Positions 46,916 through 59,679 of a DNA stretch of 64,000 nt are shown here, in pieces; within the stretch, counting starts at the first letter, position 1; every line of letters starts with the position of its first letter. Below the pieces are notes generated by a model. The model saw only the letters and a list, made by a program, of their open reading frames with translations, did not search any database and was not told where the DNA came from. The stretch is from Notamacropus eugenii (taxonomy: Eukaryota > Chordata > Mammalia > Diprotodontia > Macropodidae). The stretch spans positions 261,169,008 to 261,233,007 of the forward strand of contig NC_092872.1 in assembly GCF_028372415.1 (NCBI RefSeq), in the 5' to 3' direction. The position numbers and the translations under genes were made by a program.

Positions 46916-47584
46916 TGAAATATCAAAGCATGAGACTTCGCAAAAATATCATAAATAGAAGGAATGCCACCAAGAATTGGAGGAGATAAATCTTTAAGAT
47001 GTTACTGATGCTCCTTCGTCTTCTGATGAGACCCTCCAGAGGCATTTCCTGAGTCTCCCCATATGTCTCAGACTCAACTCCCATCCTGAAATTGATAGGA
47101 AGGAGGGACCATGAAGACCATGACCTGTGGGAATTGGGTATGTTTGACCTGTTAAAGATTAGACAAATGAATAGGGAACATTGGTGGACTAATATATAAC
47201 CAATGAAAATCATGAAATCTTGAGGAATTGTAGGAGAAGGCAAAGCAGAAGACATCCCAGTGCTTAGTCCATTGGTAGCCATAGGGTGCTTAATAAATGT
47301 CTGTTGACTAGCTGACATTGTAGGGTGAATGGAAAACAAAAAGTCTGAGGAAGGAGAACAATGCCTTTAATCACCTAAAGAATATTCATATGGAAAAGAG
47401 ATTAGACTTGATTCTCTCAGCATCACTGGGCAGACCCAGAGCAACTAGTAGAAATTATAAGGATACAAATTTATGACTGAAATAAGAGAAAATTAGGAGA
47501 TATCCCCTAATAGAATAGGCTGCCTTGGATCATGGTGGATTTAACTTCCCTGAATGTCTTCAGGAGACTTGCTGAGCAATAGTC

Positions 47585-47790
47585 AGCTATGATGCTGTAG
47601 GGGATGGAGGGTTGGACTTGGACTCAGGAAGACCTAAATTTAAATCCTGTTTCAGATGCTTACTACTTGTGTGACTCTGGGAAATTTTTTTCAGCCTCAG
47701 TTACCTCATTTGTAAAATGGGGATAATAATAACACCTTACAGACAATATAGGAAAAACCTTAAGGTATAATATAAATGCCAGTTATGATG
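47585..47790 (+). mobile_element. tRNA-type SINE
   Basis: 'ttggactcaggaagacctaa' and 'tacctcatttgtaaaatggg'. Confidence 0.8.
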
Positions 47791-47949
47791 ATGATTTGGA
47801 GAGGATTTTTGGTGGGGGTACAGGTTGCATTAGTGACCTCTAAGGTCTGTGGCCTTGAGATACTTTGTTAATGTAAATCAGTCTTAGTCAACCAAACATT
47901 ATGGGCATAGAACTCCTTACCTGGCTTCAGCCAGCAGATGCAAATTGCC

Positions 47950-48155
47950 CAGGGATTTTTAACCCCTTTTATGTCCTAGACCCCTTGGGCAGCCTCCTGA
48001 AGCTTTTGGACACCTTATCAGGATAATATTTTTGAATATTTAAATAAAATAAAAGATGCAGGAGTACAAAGGAAACCAATTATATTGAAACAAAGTTATG
48101 AAAATGTTTAAATAAATTCGAAGTCTATCGACGCCAGGTTAAGAACGTCTTGCCC
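47950..48155 (+). mobile_element. Short hAT-like element, copy 1
   Basis: 'tttttaaccccttttatgtc' at one end and 'gacgccaggttaagaacgtc' at the other resemble inverted ends of a hAT-type non-autonomous element. The same body ('caaaggaaaccaattatatt') is at 55212-55400 and 58540-58735. Confidence 0.65.
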
Positions 48156-48429
48156 CAATGGCTAATGTTCCCAGGAGCAGGTTTATCACTAGTAATGGTT
48201 GGATTTTGTGATTTTTGAATGGGGGAAGGGTGAAGCCTCCCATCTCTAAAGTTCTCCTCTGATGCATCATTCTGGTCTAGAGGTGATCCTGGCTCCTCAA
48301 AGGCCAGGCCAGTGAAACACAAGCTCTATCTGATCCCATCAATTGTCAAGTGCAGGGCCCAGAAGCAAGGTATGTCTCTCTATTTCAGATGATCATCCAA
48401 GCTAAATTCAGGTACTCTCATCACCAGGA

Positions 48430-48655
48430 GCTTGGTCAGGACTTTTGGGTGATGGAGACTGTGGTGAAGTAAAAAGAACATGGGATTTGTATTTAGATAC
48501 CCTGGGTTTTAATCTCATCTCCTCTGCTTTCTATCTGTGCAGCCTTGGGAAATTCACTTCATTTAATTGGACCTCAGTTTCCTCATGTATAAAATGAAGA
48601 TCTTTGGACTGATTTCTAAGGTCCTTTTGACTAACATTACAAACTTATGAAACTA
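48430..48655 (+). mobile_element. tRNA-type SINE
   Basis: 'ctgggttttaatctcatctc' and 'cctcagtttcctcatgtata'. Confidence 0.75.
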
Positions 48656-48779
48656 TTTACAAGCCAGAGGATTTACTCTCTCTTCTTAGGCAGGAAGTAA
48701 TCACAACTAATAACATCAAAGATTTGTTAAGTGGGAAAAGAGCTAAGTTTTTCTAATGGCGTTGAAAAGGGAGCAACAA

Positions 48780-48965
48780 TATTAACCCACTTTTAGAGGG
48801 CTTTAAGGGTCACAAAGCACTTTATTCAAAGCAATCTATAGAGATGGATAGTGCAATTATTTTACTGATGAGAAAACTGAGGCTCTAACTTGATCATTCT
48901 CATACAGATACTAAATGCCTAAAATTGACTTAAGCACAAGATCAGCACTCTGCTATGCAGTCACT
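48780..48965 (-). mobile_element. MIR-like SINE
   Basis: 'gggtcacaaagcactttatt' and 'ttttactgatgagaaaactg' in reverse MIR order. Confidence 0.65.
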
Positions 48966-49084
48966 AGGAAATTACTTGGTTGTAGGGAAAGCAGCAATTT
49001 TGATTCTAGCACAATTGGAAGACAGAGGTTACCAGCTTCCTGGTTTCCTATCTTACTTGTCTTCCTAAATGAGCTTCTAAGGTA

Positions 49085-49312
49085 ATTTGTGATAGCTAAG
49101 TGGTGCAGTGGAATCAGTAAGATTCATCTTCATGAGTTCAAATCTGGCCTTAGACACCAGCTGCATGACCCTGGGCAAGTCACTTAACCCCGTTTGCCTC
49201 AGTTTCTCATCTGTAAAATAAACTAGAGAAGGAGATAGCAAACCACTCCAGTATCTCTTCCAAGAAAACCCAAATGGAGTCACAGAGTCAGATGGAACTG
49301 AACAACAACAAG
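49085..49312 (+). mobile_element. Marsupial tRNA-type SINE, near full length
   Basis: 'agctaagtggtgcagtggaa', 'catgaccctgggcaagtcac', 'gagtcacagagtcagatgga' and an 'aacaacaacaa' end. Confidence 0.85.
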
Positions 49313-49427
49313 GTATTCTGTATGTCCCCCAGGGCTAAGAAATAGCAAGGGTCATGATAGGAAGTGAGAGGAATTTTCTTAGTTCAACCCTGAAAACTGG
49401 CAGACTGGAGGGAGTGATTGTTAAGAC

Positions 49428-49480
49428 ATCACCACCGTCGTCACTGCCACCACCATCACCATTATCATCATCAGTGATCA
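49428..49480 (+). repeat. Imperfect triplet repeat (CAC/ATC)
   Basis: A run of CACCAC, CATCAC and ATCATC units. Confidence 0.8.
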
Positions 49481-49689
49481 CATAACCGCAACAAGGTATA
49501 ATGACCATTCTCCTATTGGAGAGAGGCTGAATAGGTGCAGTAACAAGTACAGAATGTATTAGGGAGAGTCAGGTGATGGTAGTCAATTAATAGAGAATGA
49601 GCTTCAGAGAGCCAAGAGATGGCAGCAAAGGGCTGAAAATAAGTTAGCATATGCATTTAGCAGCTCGCATCTCACAAAGGGAGGGAATA

Positions 49690-49765
49690 AACATTTATTA
49701 TGCACCTACTATGTGCCAGGCACTGTCCTAGTTACAAATACTATCTCATTTGATATGAGATGAAG
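49690..49765 (+). mobile_element. SINE fragment
   Basis: 'cacctactatgtgccaggca' is the 3' half of a common marsupial SINE. Confidence 0.7.
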
Positions 49766-49913
49766 AAAGCAGCCCAGTAGATGACATTGCCAGATGAGGA
49801 GATGGCATCCATAAGTCAGATTTCAGAGGCACAATGGGATCTCTGGACATAGTTCTTGAAACTTGAGTTGTCCTGACTGTGTGTGTTTCCTCTCCCTCTA
49901 AGGAGTTGAGAAC

Positions 49914-49966
49914 CTGTGTGTGTGTGTGTGTGTGTATGTGTGTGTGTGGAGGGGGGGTGTGTGTGC
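49914..49966 (+). repeat. (TG)n microsatellite, interrupted
   Basis: TG repeat with a G-rich interruption. Confidence 0.9.
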
Positions 49967-49999
49967 ATCTACGTATGTAGGTGGGCTAATGTCCTTGTT

Positions 50000-50450
50000 A
50001 TGTAGCCTGCTATTCTGTTTAATTAAGTGACTTTTGCTTTGAATTAATATGCCCTTTAAAACATTAGTGGGGGCCCTTGAGCTGTGATTTTGAATAGCTA
50101 CTGCCTCAAAGCAAGCTTTTAATTTATAGCTTTCAGGGTCTTGTGTTTAAAAGAGATCTAGCATTATAATTTTGAAAATAAGGATTGGGAAAATTATTTT
50201 TACTCAAGGGGAGACAAAAACCATTCTGATATGCTCACCTTTGGTTGTGCTTCCAAAGAAATGTAACTTGGAGAGGCATTTTAAGCAAATATAAGGCGAT
50301 CCCAACCATATGTATCCCATTGGATCTTCCTCTGGGAATTGACTACATTCCTCCCCATTCCCCCATGGAACTTTTATGTTAGCAAAATTTCTTTTTGAAA
50401 AATTTAAAGCTAGTTTTAGAAGTATCAGGGTGGATGCTCACAGACCTCCT
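50000..50450. other. Repeat-free AT-rich stretch, possible conserved non-coding element
   Basis: No repeat landmark, no open frame and low CpG, with homeodomain-like TTAATTAA-type cores ('tgtttaattaagtg', 'tttgaattaatatg', 'tttaatttatag'). It stands out from SINE-dense flanks. Enhancer function is only a guess. Confidence 0.3.
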
Positions 50451-50504
50451 CCACCCCTTTTTAGTGAGTCTGTTTTAAAACAAAGTTGACTAACCTTGGA
50501 CTGA

Positions 50505-51150
50505 ATTAATTCTGGCTTCAGACACTTACGAGCTGTGTGACCCTGGGCAAATCACTTGACCCTATTTGCCTCAGTTTCCTCATCCGTTAAATGAGCTGGA
50601 GAAGGAAATGGCAAACCATTCAGTATTTTTGTCAAGAAAATTTCACATGAGGTCATGAAGAGTCAGTCATGACTGAAGAGTGACTAAAACAGTCTGACCC
50701 CTGCCTGTTACAGATGAGTAAACTGAAGCCCCAGTAGGTTATTCAATGGTCAACTCAATGTCTCATAGCTAATAAGCAAAAGAGTCAAAATTCGAAGCCC
50801 AGTTTTATCACTCCTGATCCAGCCTCCATGCTGAGCTCTCTACTCTAACTAGAGGAGCAATCTTCCTCTACACACTTTTGATGAGTGTCACTCAGCTTTC
50901 ATATAAAAATCTCTAGAGAGGGCCTCAGAGCATAGTGACAGAAGCTTCCCTTTAAGTCATCATGATCTGGAGTTAGAACCTGATGAGCTGCATGACCCTG
51001 GGTCAGTCTTTCAACTACCCTTAGGCTGTTACCTCATCTGTAAAATGGGTACAATAAAAGCCTTAACCTTATAGTGTTATAAGGATTAAATTAATGACTG
51101 ATATAAAGTGCTTTGTAAACCTTAAAGCCCCATATAAATATTAATTCTTT
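50505..51150. mobile_element. Cluster of three SINEs
   Basis: Plus-strand SINE at 50505-50690 ('gtgtgaccctgggcaaatca'), minus-strand MIR-like at 50690-50870 ('cagatgagtaaactgaagcc') and plus-strand SINE at 50925-51150 ('gcatgaccctgggtcagtct'). Confidence 0.75.
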
Positions 51151-52085
51151 CCTCCTTCTCCTTCTCTTCTTTCTCCTTCCCTTCCTTGGTCATCCTTCCT
51201 CTCCTCCCTTTGTTTCCTTTTCCTTCCCATTTCCACCAAACAGCCATGGTACTGTCTATACTCCAAACAATTGAAGGGGGCTACTGGATTGAAAGCTAGT
51301 GAAAGACAAGAAGACAAGACAGTAAAATGCAAAGTTTGTTGATGGTTTACTATGTCCAAGGAAACAAAATCTTATTTGGAATCTGTAGGAGCTGATCAGA
51401 CTTTTCTTAGGGAGTCAGGAGATGGCAGTATTGGATTGAGAGTAAAGGAAAGGCTGCCATTCTACCATTTGACCAAGCAGCATGAGCAGGTTCAAAAGAA
51501 ACAGGGCATTGTTGTTTTTCTGTCCCTGCCCATGAGCTTTAAGATGGCATCAGCGTCTCATTCCACACAAAGGTTCATAATTGAGAAACCACCAGAGGGA
51601 TTCTTGACCTGCCTTCTACCATGGAGAAGGACCGGGAAATTTAAACAAATCTAGAAATTACCCACTCCAGTTTACTAATGTTGCTGCTGCTTGCATGGTA
51701 ATGACTTGACTCAGGTCAATTCAGCTTGTCTTATTAAAGGTCTGCCATGTTCCAGACATGGTGCTAGGTGCAGGGAATAAAGAGACAACCTCCACCCTCA
51801 ACTCTCCTTACATTCTACTGGGAGCTGACGTGTCCCACGATGAGTAAATGTTAGGTAATTTGAGAAGAACATTAACAACTGTGAGTGTCTTTGTGTGTGG
51901 GGAAGTCAGGGAAGATTTTGCAGAGGAGGTGACCTTTGAGTTGGTGACATGTGCCCCAAATTGTAAAGGAAGATAAAGATTCTGATCCAGCTCCAACTTT
52001 CTACCCTCAAATTGGCCAGCTGAAGATATGTTCCAATGAAAAACTTGTGTTACCAGAAATTTAATGAACAGAGACCGAAATAACA
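51151..52085. other. Anonymous interval
   Basis: A SINE end at about 51725-51840 ('ccagacatggtgctaggtgc'). The 100-residue frame at 51352-51654 matches no known family. Confidence 0.45.
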
Positions 52086-52089
52086 TATT

Positions 52090-52315
52090 ATGGTATATTT
52101 TAGGATGTCACAAAATAAGGCAGTATGGGACATTAGGAAGAACATTATTTAGAGTCAGAATTTGGGTTCAAATCTCAATTCTGCCAGTTACTCCCTGTGT
52201 GTGACAGGCAAGTTACTTCATCTCTTTGGCCTCAGTTTCCTCATAAGTAAAACCAAGGGGTTGAATTAGATGACTTCTGAGGGTCCTTCCAATTCGAAAT
52301 CTATGATGTTATGAT
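52090..52315 (+). mobile_element. tRNA-type SINE
   Basis: 'ttgggttcaaatctcaattc' and 'cctcagtttcctcataagta'. Confidence 0.8.
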
Positions 52316-52835
52316 TTATAGTACAAAACCTACGAAAATGTGGTGGGAAAAAAGGAATCTATGTGTTTGGGAGTTTGGGGAGGCTGAATGAAGAGATCAA
52401 GTTAGGAGAGAGAGGAACTGGGGACCAGATCTATCAATACCATGTATCTTGGATGAACTCTTTGAAAATCAAGTAAGGACTCCTGTAGAGAAATCTTCTT
52501 CAATATACTCAGGATCTGTGATTTTTATTTTATTTTTTCCTTCTGGTATGATTATTTCCTCTGCTGATGAAACAACTCCCCAATTTATATAGCCCCAAAT
52601 TTGTCCCCTTGAAGTCAATCTTTTGAGAAGCCTCCTGGAACTTAGGCTGGTCCTTGGACAATAAAAAATACAATCAGTTGTCAGCCAGTACTCAAGATCT
52701 TTCTAGCTTGGTTGGGTCTTCCAGAGCTCAAAGTTGTGGATGTTGAAATTCACTTCACTTCTTATATTACAAGGCATCAGAGGAAATTTCAGTGGTAAGA
52801 GGGAGAGTTCAAGGTCCTTGAGCGAAGAAATCATT
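52316..52835. other. Anonymous interval
   Basis: No gene or clear repeat recognised. Confidence 0.5.
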
Positions 52836-52839
52836 TCAT

Positions 52840-53210
52840 TCTTTGTCTTTGTATCCCCCAGTGATTAGAACAGTGTTTGGCACAGAGTAGATGCTTAAGA
52901 AATGCTTGTTGATTAATTGGCTGAAAAAAGGGCCTCTTCTTTTGGCAAGAAGGAATGACTGCAACATAGCATAGGGGGCAGGAGCCATTCTTCTGGGAGT
53001 TGAGTAGGCACTATGGTACAATGTAAGGAGCACTAGCTGGAGTCAACTGTTCTCAAGTTGAAATCCTACCGCTTCCATTTATTATCCATGAAATCTTAAG
53101 CAAGTCACTTAATTTTTCTTAGCCTTAGTTTCCTCCTTTGTATAACGAGGATTAAACTGGATCACCTCTGAGTTTTCTTCCAGTTCTCGATCTATGAATT
53201 TGAGGCAGAA
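52840..53210 (+). mobile_element. Two SINE pieces
   Basis: 'gaacagtgtttggcacagag' (52866) and a tRNA-type SINE at 52995-53210 with 'ctcaagttgaaatcctaccg'. Confidence 0.7.
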
Positions 53211-55210
53211 TGATGAATAACTCCAACAACTTTGGTGGTTGATGATGGACCTGCCCTTATTTTTACCATGTAAGAGAGAAGGAGTCATGTTGAGGAAGGG
53301 TGTAGAGAATCCTTTCTGTCTGTTCCTTGATGGCATCTGTTACGCTATGTTTCCTGCCCAAATCATGTTTGCACTGTTTGCAAAGCTAACATATGTCTTT
53401 CTATTGCCCTCTCTGTCACCTGAAAATCTGATTCTCCTGAGATCTCAGAGTTCCATCATAGGTAGCTCTCATATCACCTGGAGAACCTCAGGGTTAAAAA
53501 GGTGGATTTTGAGCTTAGGATCATAGAAAATATCTCTCAGTTTTCAAAATGCCATACAACTTACTCTTTTGTATTCAGTTCTGAATCTAGCCCTCTGTCC
53601 AACAGCAAGGCCTGCTCAAGTTTGATGTGCTGTTTGATTACCACAATAGAGTGCCCATGTAGCTGCATGTCATGGTCTGGGTAATATTCATTCTTCACCC
53701 TTTTGGCCTTTCCTTATGAACGATCTTGCTGGGATGACCTCTTTGAATGACCAGTCAGCCTAATGTCCCTTGCCAACAGGATCATTTGGAGAACTTCACC
53801 ACCCATGGAGAATTTCTTTTTCATTTGGACTACGAGTACCACATCCTCCATGATAGTGAGAATTTGGAAAAGGAAAAGAAGAGAGGGAAGAACCAAGGCA
53901 AAAAGGAAGATATAGGAAAGAATATGTAGAAAGGACTGAGCTTAGCGACTAAGAACTCTGGGGGTGTTCCCAAGCAGCCATGGGATAAAGAAGCAAGCTA
54001 GAGACTGTGGTCAGGGTGGGGAGACAGAGAGGTATGTGTATATGGAGTAGTATTGTGTTGATATCCTTGAATCCAAGAGTCTCAGTGGAATCCTGATGAC
54101 CTCCGAGATGGGACAGGAGAGGCAAATAACAGATTCCAGCCTGCCTTGAGAGGTTATCAGATATTTATGCTGACCACTGAGCATGTGCTAAGATGAAATG
54201 GCGAGAATGGCAGTTTCTTCACTCTGTCCACCCATGTGTTGAAGGACAGTTTCTCTATTCCCACATGAGTTTCTCCCAGGGAGGTTAATTATCCCATTCT
54301 CTGTCATGGCAGGTATATGGAGTTATATCCATTTATATGTGGTGATTGAGAATGATAATATGATGATTTTTTTTTACTTGTTACTTACATTGCTTCTATG
54401 ACTTAATTATATATTCTTTTCTATTGGGTTGATGATTCTTGCAAGGTCTAATAATAGAGAACTGTACCAGATGGGGGGGGCTCAGGTAGTTATTTACATA
54501 TTTGATTACCTGAAACTGTTTCACTGGACTTGGGAAAAGGAACCAAGGGTTGTAGATCTTCTCAGAGTTTTTTAAGGCCTGCTGTATTAAAAGCATCTTT
54601 CTTCACGAATGCAACAGAGATGACTTTGTTCAGTGACTCTGAATGTTAGTATCAAATGAGACACAAAACAGGAAGACAGATGTTTAACCAAAGTGTTCTC
54701 CACTTTCATGGAGGACACTCAATATAGAGTCCAAATGGAGGATGAATTTTCTCTAGGTAGTGAGCACATCTGGATTGTTCCTGTTTTGGGATGACATTGA
54801 GCTGATTGCAACATTTCAGAACCTTCTACATGAGAGCTACACCTATACAAAAAGATTTCAACCCAACAATTCACACAGGAAAACTCAAGTGGATAAAGAA
54901 TGACTTTGTTTGTTTGGATGGACAACCTATGTAAGTTGCCCATCAGTATATTAGTTCTGGATAAATGAAGCCTCTTAGTACTATATATTCATGCCAAGTT
55001 TGTGGTTTGCTTCTCAAACTCCTCATTTATTTTTTCCTTCTAGTTGTATGGTCTGTTATATTCCTTCAACAACATCAATTCTGTTTTTTCCTCCTGTCAT
55101 TGATCCTTTCCCAAAAGATTTCTACTGTTTCCTCCCTTAGGTTTCTGGATTTGTCACATGAGGATATATCCTTAATGTGTAAAGCTATTCCACTGACCCT
55201 ATCCTCTTCT
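53211..55210. other. Anonymous 2-kb interval
   Basis: No gene is recognised. Several short open frames (for example 53239-53526) match nothing known. Confidence 0.45.
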
Positions 55211-55211
55211 T

Positions 55212-55400
55212 AGAATAGCTAGCATCTTTCAACTTTTTTCGTGTCATGGACCTCTGGTGAAGCCTGTGGATCCCTTTTCAGAACAATATTTTTAAATGCA
55301 CAAAATAAACCTATAGAATTGCAAAGGAAATCAGTTGTATTGAAATATAGAAATATTAAAGGAAACAAGTGGATACTAGGTTAAGAACTATTGTAAAGGG
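55212..55400 (+). mobile_element. Short hAT-like element, copy 2
   Basis: Same body as copy 1: 'gtcatggacctctggtgaag', 'tttttaaatgcacaaaataa' and end 'ctaggttaagaact'. Confidence 0.7.
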
Positions 55401-55464
55401 AACCTTTCCTTAGCCCTCCCAGTTGTTAGAACTTTTCCGCCAGTTTCCCTTGAATTTATTTGAG

Positions 55465-55550
55465 ATATACATATACATATACGTGTGTATGCATGTATAC
55501 ACATAGGTATACATATATATGTATTTGTATATGTGTATGTATATATTGTA
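55465..55550 (+). repeat. TA/TG-rich simple repeat
   Basis: Interrupted ATAC/GTAT units. Confidence 0.85.
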
Positions 55551-56410
55551 ATCACTAGGTGTCACTGTACATAGCATGGGCTGGAGGTTCAGGCTTGAGA
55601 ATGACACTCAAGAACTCTTGCCTGGTTTCTCCCCTCCCTTCTGGTTCTCACTTAAATCCAGGTCTGAAGTGAGCCAAGACACCACTCTCCTGATGTCACT
55701 GGTCCAAACACCACCAAGGTAAAGGATCTCAGGAGCCCAGGCTCTGGGTCTTAGTTGTGCTCCAGACTATATAAGCTCAGTTTTCTAGGGGAAGTGAAAC
55801 ACCGAGGTTCAAGCAGAAGGTTCTGCTTATAGGGAGTTATAGAATGACTCACAGAACTTAACAGTAGCTTGTTAAGTCCCCAGGGGCACCCAGACCCTCC
55901 GACCTGAGGTGGGAATTGAGAGCTAGTTACTCAGCCAAATATGCCCCCCTGCCCTCTCGGACTGCTGGAAGGACACGAATGCCAAGACACCCATCTTGGT
56001 TGCCCAAATTTTTGTAGAGAAAGCAAAAGCCTGTGGGAAGCAAACAGCTCAGCGCATAACAAGGAAACAATCAGCAGTGAATGCCTGCTAATGAACAAGC
56101 CAGTGGAAAGGAGATGAGAGTTGGATAGAAACAGCTAGTTCCCTCATACGTCTTGCAATGTGACCCAAGCTTCAGCCACACGGGCAAGCTGCCAAGGAGG
56201 GCAGTCTCTAAACCTCTCTATAATCACTTTTTCACCCTGGGGATCAGGAAAGGGAAACAGCTGGGCTGGTCTTGGAGCAGCTGCAGCTGCCACTTTGGGG
56301 CTCTTGGTCCTCGCTCTGGCATCTGGGCAGCTGCTCTGTCTTTCTCCACTTCTGACCTTCCCAAATCTCACACACTTTAGTCCTCAAAGAGCGGGACAGT
56401 TCTCCTGAGA
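55551..56410 (+). other. GC-richer segment with TATA-like box, possible old LTR
   Basis: A 'gactatataagctcag' TATA-like box is at 55766-55781 with GC-richer flanks, which could fit an old solo LTR or a promoter. No matching partner or downstream gene is seen, so the call is weak. Confidence 0.25.
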
Positions 56411-56524
56411 TGTGAGACTATATTTCTCAGGGGGCAATATATTTAGTGTCTGGAGCATTGTTCTAGGGTACACTTGTATACACTTACATATTGTATACAC
56501 TTGTATAAACTTACATATTTGTAA

Positions 56525-56605
56525 GTTTACACATACATACATACACTGTATACACACGTGTGTGTATGTGTGTGTGTGTTATATATATTATATATATATA
56601 TATTC
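56525..56605 (+). repeat. CA/TG/TA simple repeat
   Basis: 'cacacgtgtgtgtatgtgtg' followed by TATA units. Confidence 0.9.
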
Positions 56606-57015
56606 AGTTGTTTTCAATTATGTATGGCTCTTTGTGACCCAATTTGGGGGTTTACTTTGCAAAGATACTGGAGTGGTTTGTCATTTCTCTCATTTTACAC
56701 TGAAGCCAAAAGTGTTAAGTGTCTTTACTGGTAGAGAAGAGGGCCCTCAAGAGTCTGGGAGGAAGACTGGCTGAGAACTGAAGCTCTGATTTCTGGACAA
56801 CTCAACCCCACCCCTCACACAAGACAACATTCATCTCCACCAATAAGGAGTCTCATATCAATGGACTTTGGTACAAGGATTATATTGTTTCATCTTATGG
56901 AATACAAGCTCCTTGAGAGCAGGAAATGCTTTAATTTTATTTTTGTATCTCTATCTCCCAGCACTCTGCCCATCCCATAGTATGACCTTAAAAAATGATG
57001 ACTGATTGCTCGATC
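56606..57015. mobile_element. SINE pieces
   Basis: Minus-strand SINE body at 56606-56720 ('gatactggagtggtttgtca') and a plus-strand 'tacaagctccttgagagcag' piece at 56903-57015. Confidence 0.65.
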
Positions 57016-58535
57016 CATGCAGCTTTCTCTGTTCCGTTAGACTAAGGTTTCACTTTCATGACATTGGGTCATCATTCTGCATAGTGGAGCCGGCAGAGGT
57101 GAGACAGCAACTTGTGAATGTGTTAAGGAATTGTCCCGGACAAAGGGGATCTGGTAGGGGATCTGCCCAGTAACCCTAAGAAGGAGGGGAATATGCCCCT
57201 GCCTACCTGCTTCTTCAGTTTCTCCCACAATCGATCACAGTTCTAGAGAAAAGTAGAGATCAAAGTGTGAGCCATACAACAGACTTAATTTTTCTAGCAC
57301 CCTGACTTCAAATGAGTCAGGTCTAGCTTCAGAGACTCCTGCAAAATAACTGGAATGATTCTAGGAATTTCTCTTAAGAACACCAGCCATCCCCAGAGAA
57401 ACTTCAGCTCCACCAGCCTATGCTGACATAATTGTCCCCCCAGGGTAGGGCCTTGGGGATATGAAAGATACATGTGTTATGAAGAATTACAAAGAATTCA
57501 GGGTTGAGAGCCACCTTTTTGAAGGACAGGATTATTTGTAAATGGGTGTATGGGAGATGAATAACCTGATGAATTTTTCAGTTGCCACATAGATTCATCA
57601 TGAGATGATATTCCAAATTCAGTTTCTGACTTAACTTTGCAAGAATGACTGAAGGGTGGGTTCTTTTTAGAAACTAATTTATTTCCAAAAGTTGGGCCAA
57701 CCGACCCAGAAATGTCATTATCTATTGCTCTTCCTATCCCTGACTTTGGCATGGAAATTTGCCAGTATATCATTCCTGATCTGCGGGCAATAACGTGATT
57801 TTGCTTTGCTTTCCCCCAGTCTTGAAAAATGGCCATCAGTCAGAGAGATTGATGCCTCTTAAGCAACTCATTTCTTACATGTGTTAATACATCACAGACT
57901 TGGAGCACTCCATCTTTCTGAAACATCCTTTGTGTCCCTCCCCACACTTCCTTTTTAGGGTTCATTAGAAAAAATAACCCTCCAGCCATTTTACTCAAGA
58001 TTGTCCCCATAAAGCATCCCAGTCACCACTTCCTATTTTGCTTCTTTGTATATCCAAGTTTGACTTGGCTCTTTTCCCCCTTATACAACAATCACTGTTG
58101 AATCTTCAACGATTTCCCCAGCCCTCTACTAAAGGTCTCTTCTGAGGTAGCCTCGTGCTGAGATGGCAGTGACCCCAGCTTCAAGGTCACATCAGTGTAC
58201 CAGGCTGGTCCAGCTTGGAGTATTAGTCAAGGGACAGTGTGTCTGCAGTACAAGGACAAGCCTAGCTAAATTCTAAGAGGCTCACGATGAGAGGATTGAG
58301 CAGAGTGAGTGGTTGGGTCATTGCAAAGGAGGACATGAAGGTATGGCAAAAAGAACACTGGAGTTATGGTTAAAATGGGTGTTAATCCAGTTTTACTACC
58401 TGGGTGGTCCCTCATAAGACACGTCACCTAATTTGATCTGAGCTCCTCCTCTTCAAAATGAGGGCACAACTCTAACCATTTCAGGCCTGTGCTCACAAAA
58501 CTGTAGTGGACTCGAATGGAGGCAGGGGGATCTTA
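57016..58535. other. Anonymous interval
   Basis: No gene recognised on either strand. A 112-residue minus-strand frame at 57498-57836 matches no family I know. Confidence 0.45.
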
Positions 58536-58539
58536 TTTT

Positions 58540-58735
58540 TTTGTCTGTGTGTACCGGATCCCTTTGGCAATCTGATGAAGCCTGTGGAGTCCTGCCTAGA
58601 ATAATATTCTTAAATGCACAAAATAAAATACATAGTATTATAAAGGAAACCAATTCTACTGAGTTATCAAAAATATTTTTTTAAAAAACCCAACAAATTC
58701 ATGGATCTCAGGTTAAGAACCTTTGCTCTGGGATC
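58540..58735 (+). mobile_element. Short hAT-like element, copy 3
   Basis: 'gatgaagcctgtggagtcct', 'cttaaatgcacaaaataaaa' and end 'ctcaggttaagaacctttgc'. Confidence 0.7.
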
Positions 58736-58739
58736 AATT

Positions 58740-59480
58740 ATAAACTCCTTAGTCTGGCGTTCAAGGTTCCCTTGAGGTGTTCTGCCTTATCTTTCTGGCA
58801 CATTTCTCCTCTCTACCACCATTTCATGAGGGGCTGTAGACCCTCTGCATTCTGGTTTGATTCAGTCTCCAGACTGTCCCACTTTCTCACCAGCTTTATC
58901 CCCTCCCCAACCTAGCCTATTTTCCAATACCTTTTTAAGTTATTTGCCTCCATTACAATATATACTAATTGAGGTTATTATAGACATACTCCTAGCTCTT
59001 AGCATAGTTCAGGGCTCATGGTGAGCACTTAATAAATTCTTGAGACCAATTGATTGATTTTATAATTTTTTTTATTTGCAAAGTTATACAGTTGAGTTTT
59101 AGTGTTTTACTAAATTCTTTATGGATGTATGCATCTATCTATTCATCTCTGTCTATCAATCATTGATCTGTCTTCATGCACTCTACATTTGAGCCATGTT
59201 GGTTATTCCTGAGCTTGATTTTTTGTTTTCCACTGTCACCCTCTATCTTTCTTCAAGCTTAATAGGAGTCCCACCATGAAACCTCCTCTGATTCCTCTAT
59301 TTGGATATGGCCTTCCCTATGCAAATTATTTTGTGTTACATTCATCACTGCCCAAGTTATATGTTCCCAGGAGAAAGCAAACTCATAGAGGACCCAGACT
59401 TTTTCATTTTTATCTTCATATCATTCTCAGTGCCTTATGCATAGTAGGCTCTTGATAAGTATTTACTGATTGAGTAGAAT
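58740..59480 (+). mobile_element. L2 LINE 3' end, interrupted
   Basis: 'agtctggcgttcaaggttcc' with the following 'gccttatctttctggcacat' is the L2 ORF2 end, and 59215-59480 ('agtgccttatgcatagtagg') is the tail. The middle part is unassigned. Confidence 0.7.
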
Positions 59481-59489
59481 CGATGAGAT

Positions 59490-59650
59490 AGGCCTTTCCT
59501 GCTTGGCCCAATAGGGCAGAACGAGGAGCAGTAGGAAGTAGGTTTAAGTTTCATTGGCATAACAATTCTTGATATATTCCTCTTTGCTGGAGGTCCTCAG
59601 GCATCTAGACCACTAGTGGTCCGTTAGGTAGCAGGAGAGATTCTGGTGTG
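59490..59650 (+). mobile_element. Ancient amniote interspersed repeat fragment
   Basis: 'agggcagaacgaggagcagt' matches the family at 46560-46915. Confidence 0.5.
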
Positions 59651-59679
59651 GACAAGATGGTTGCTGAGGTCAATCAATT

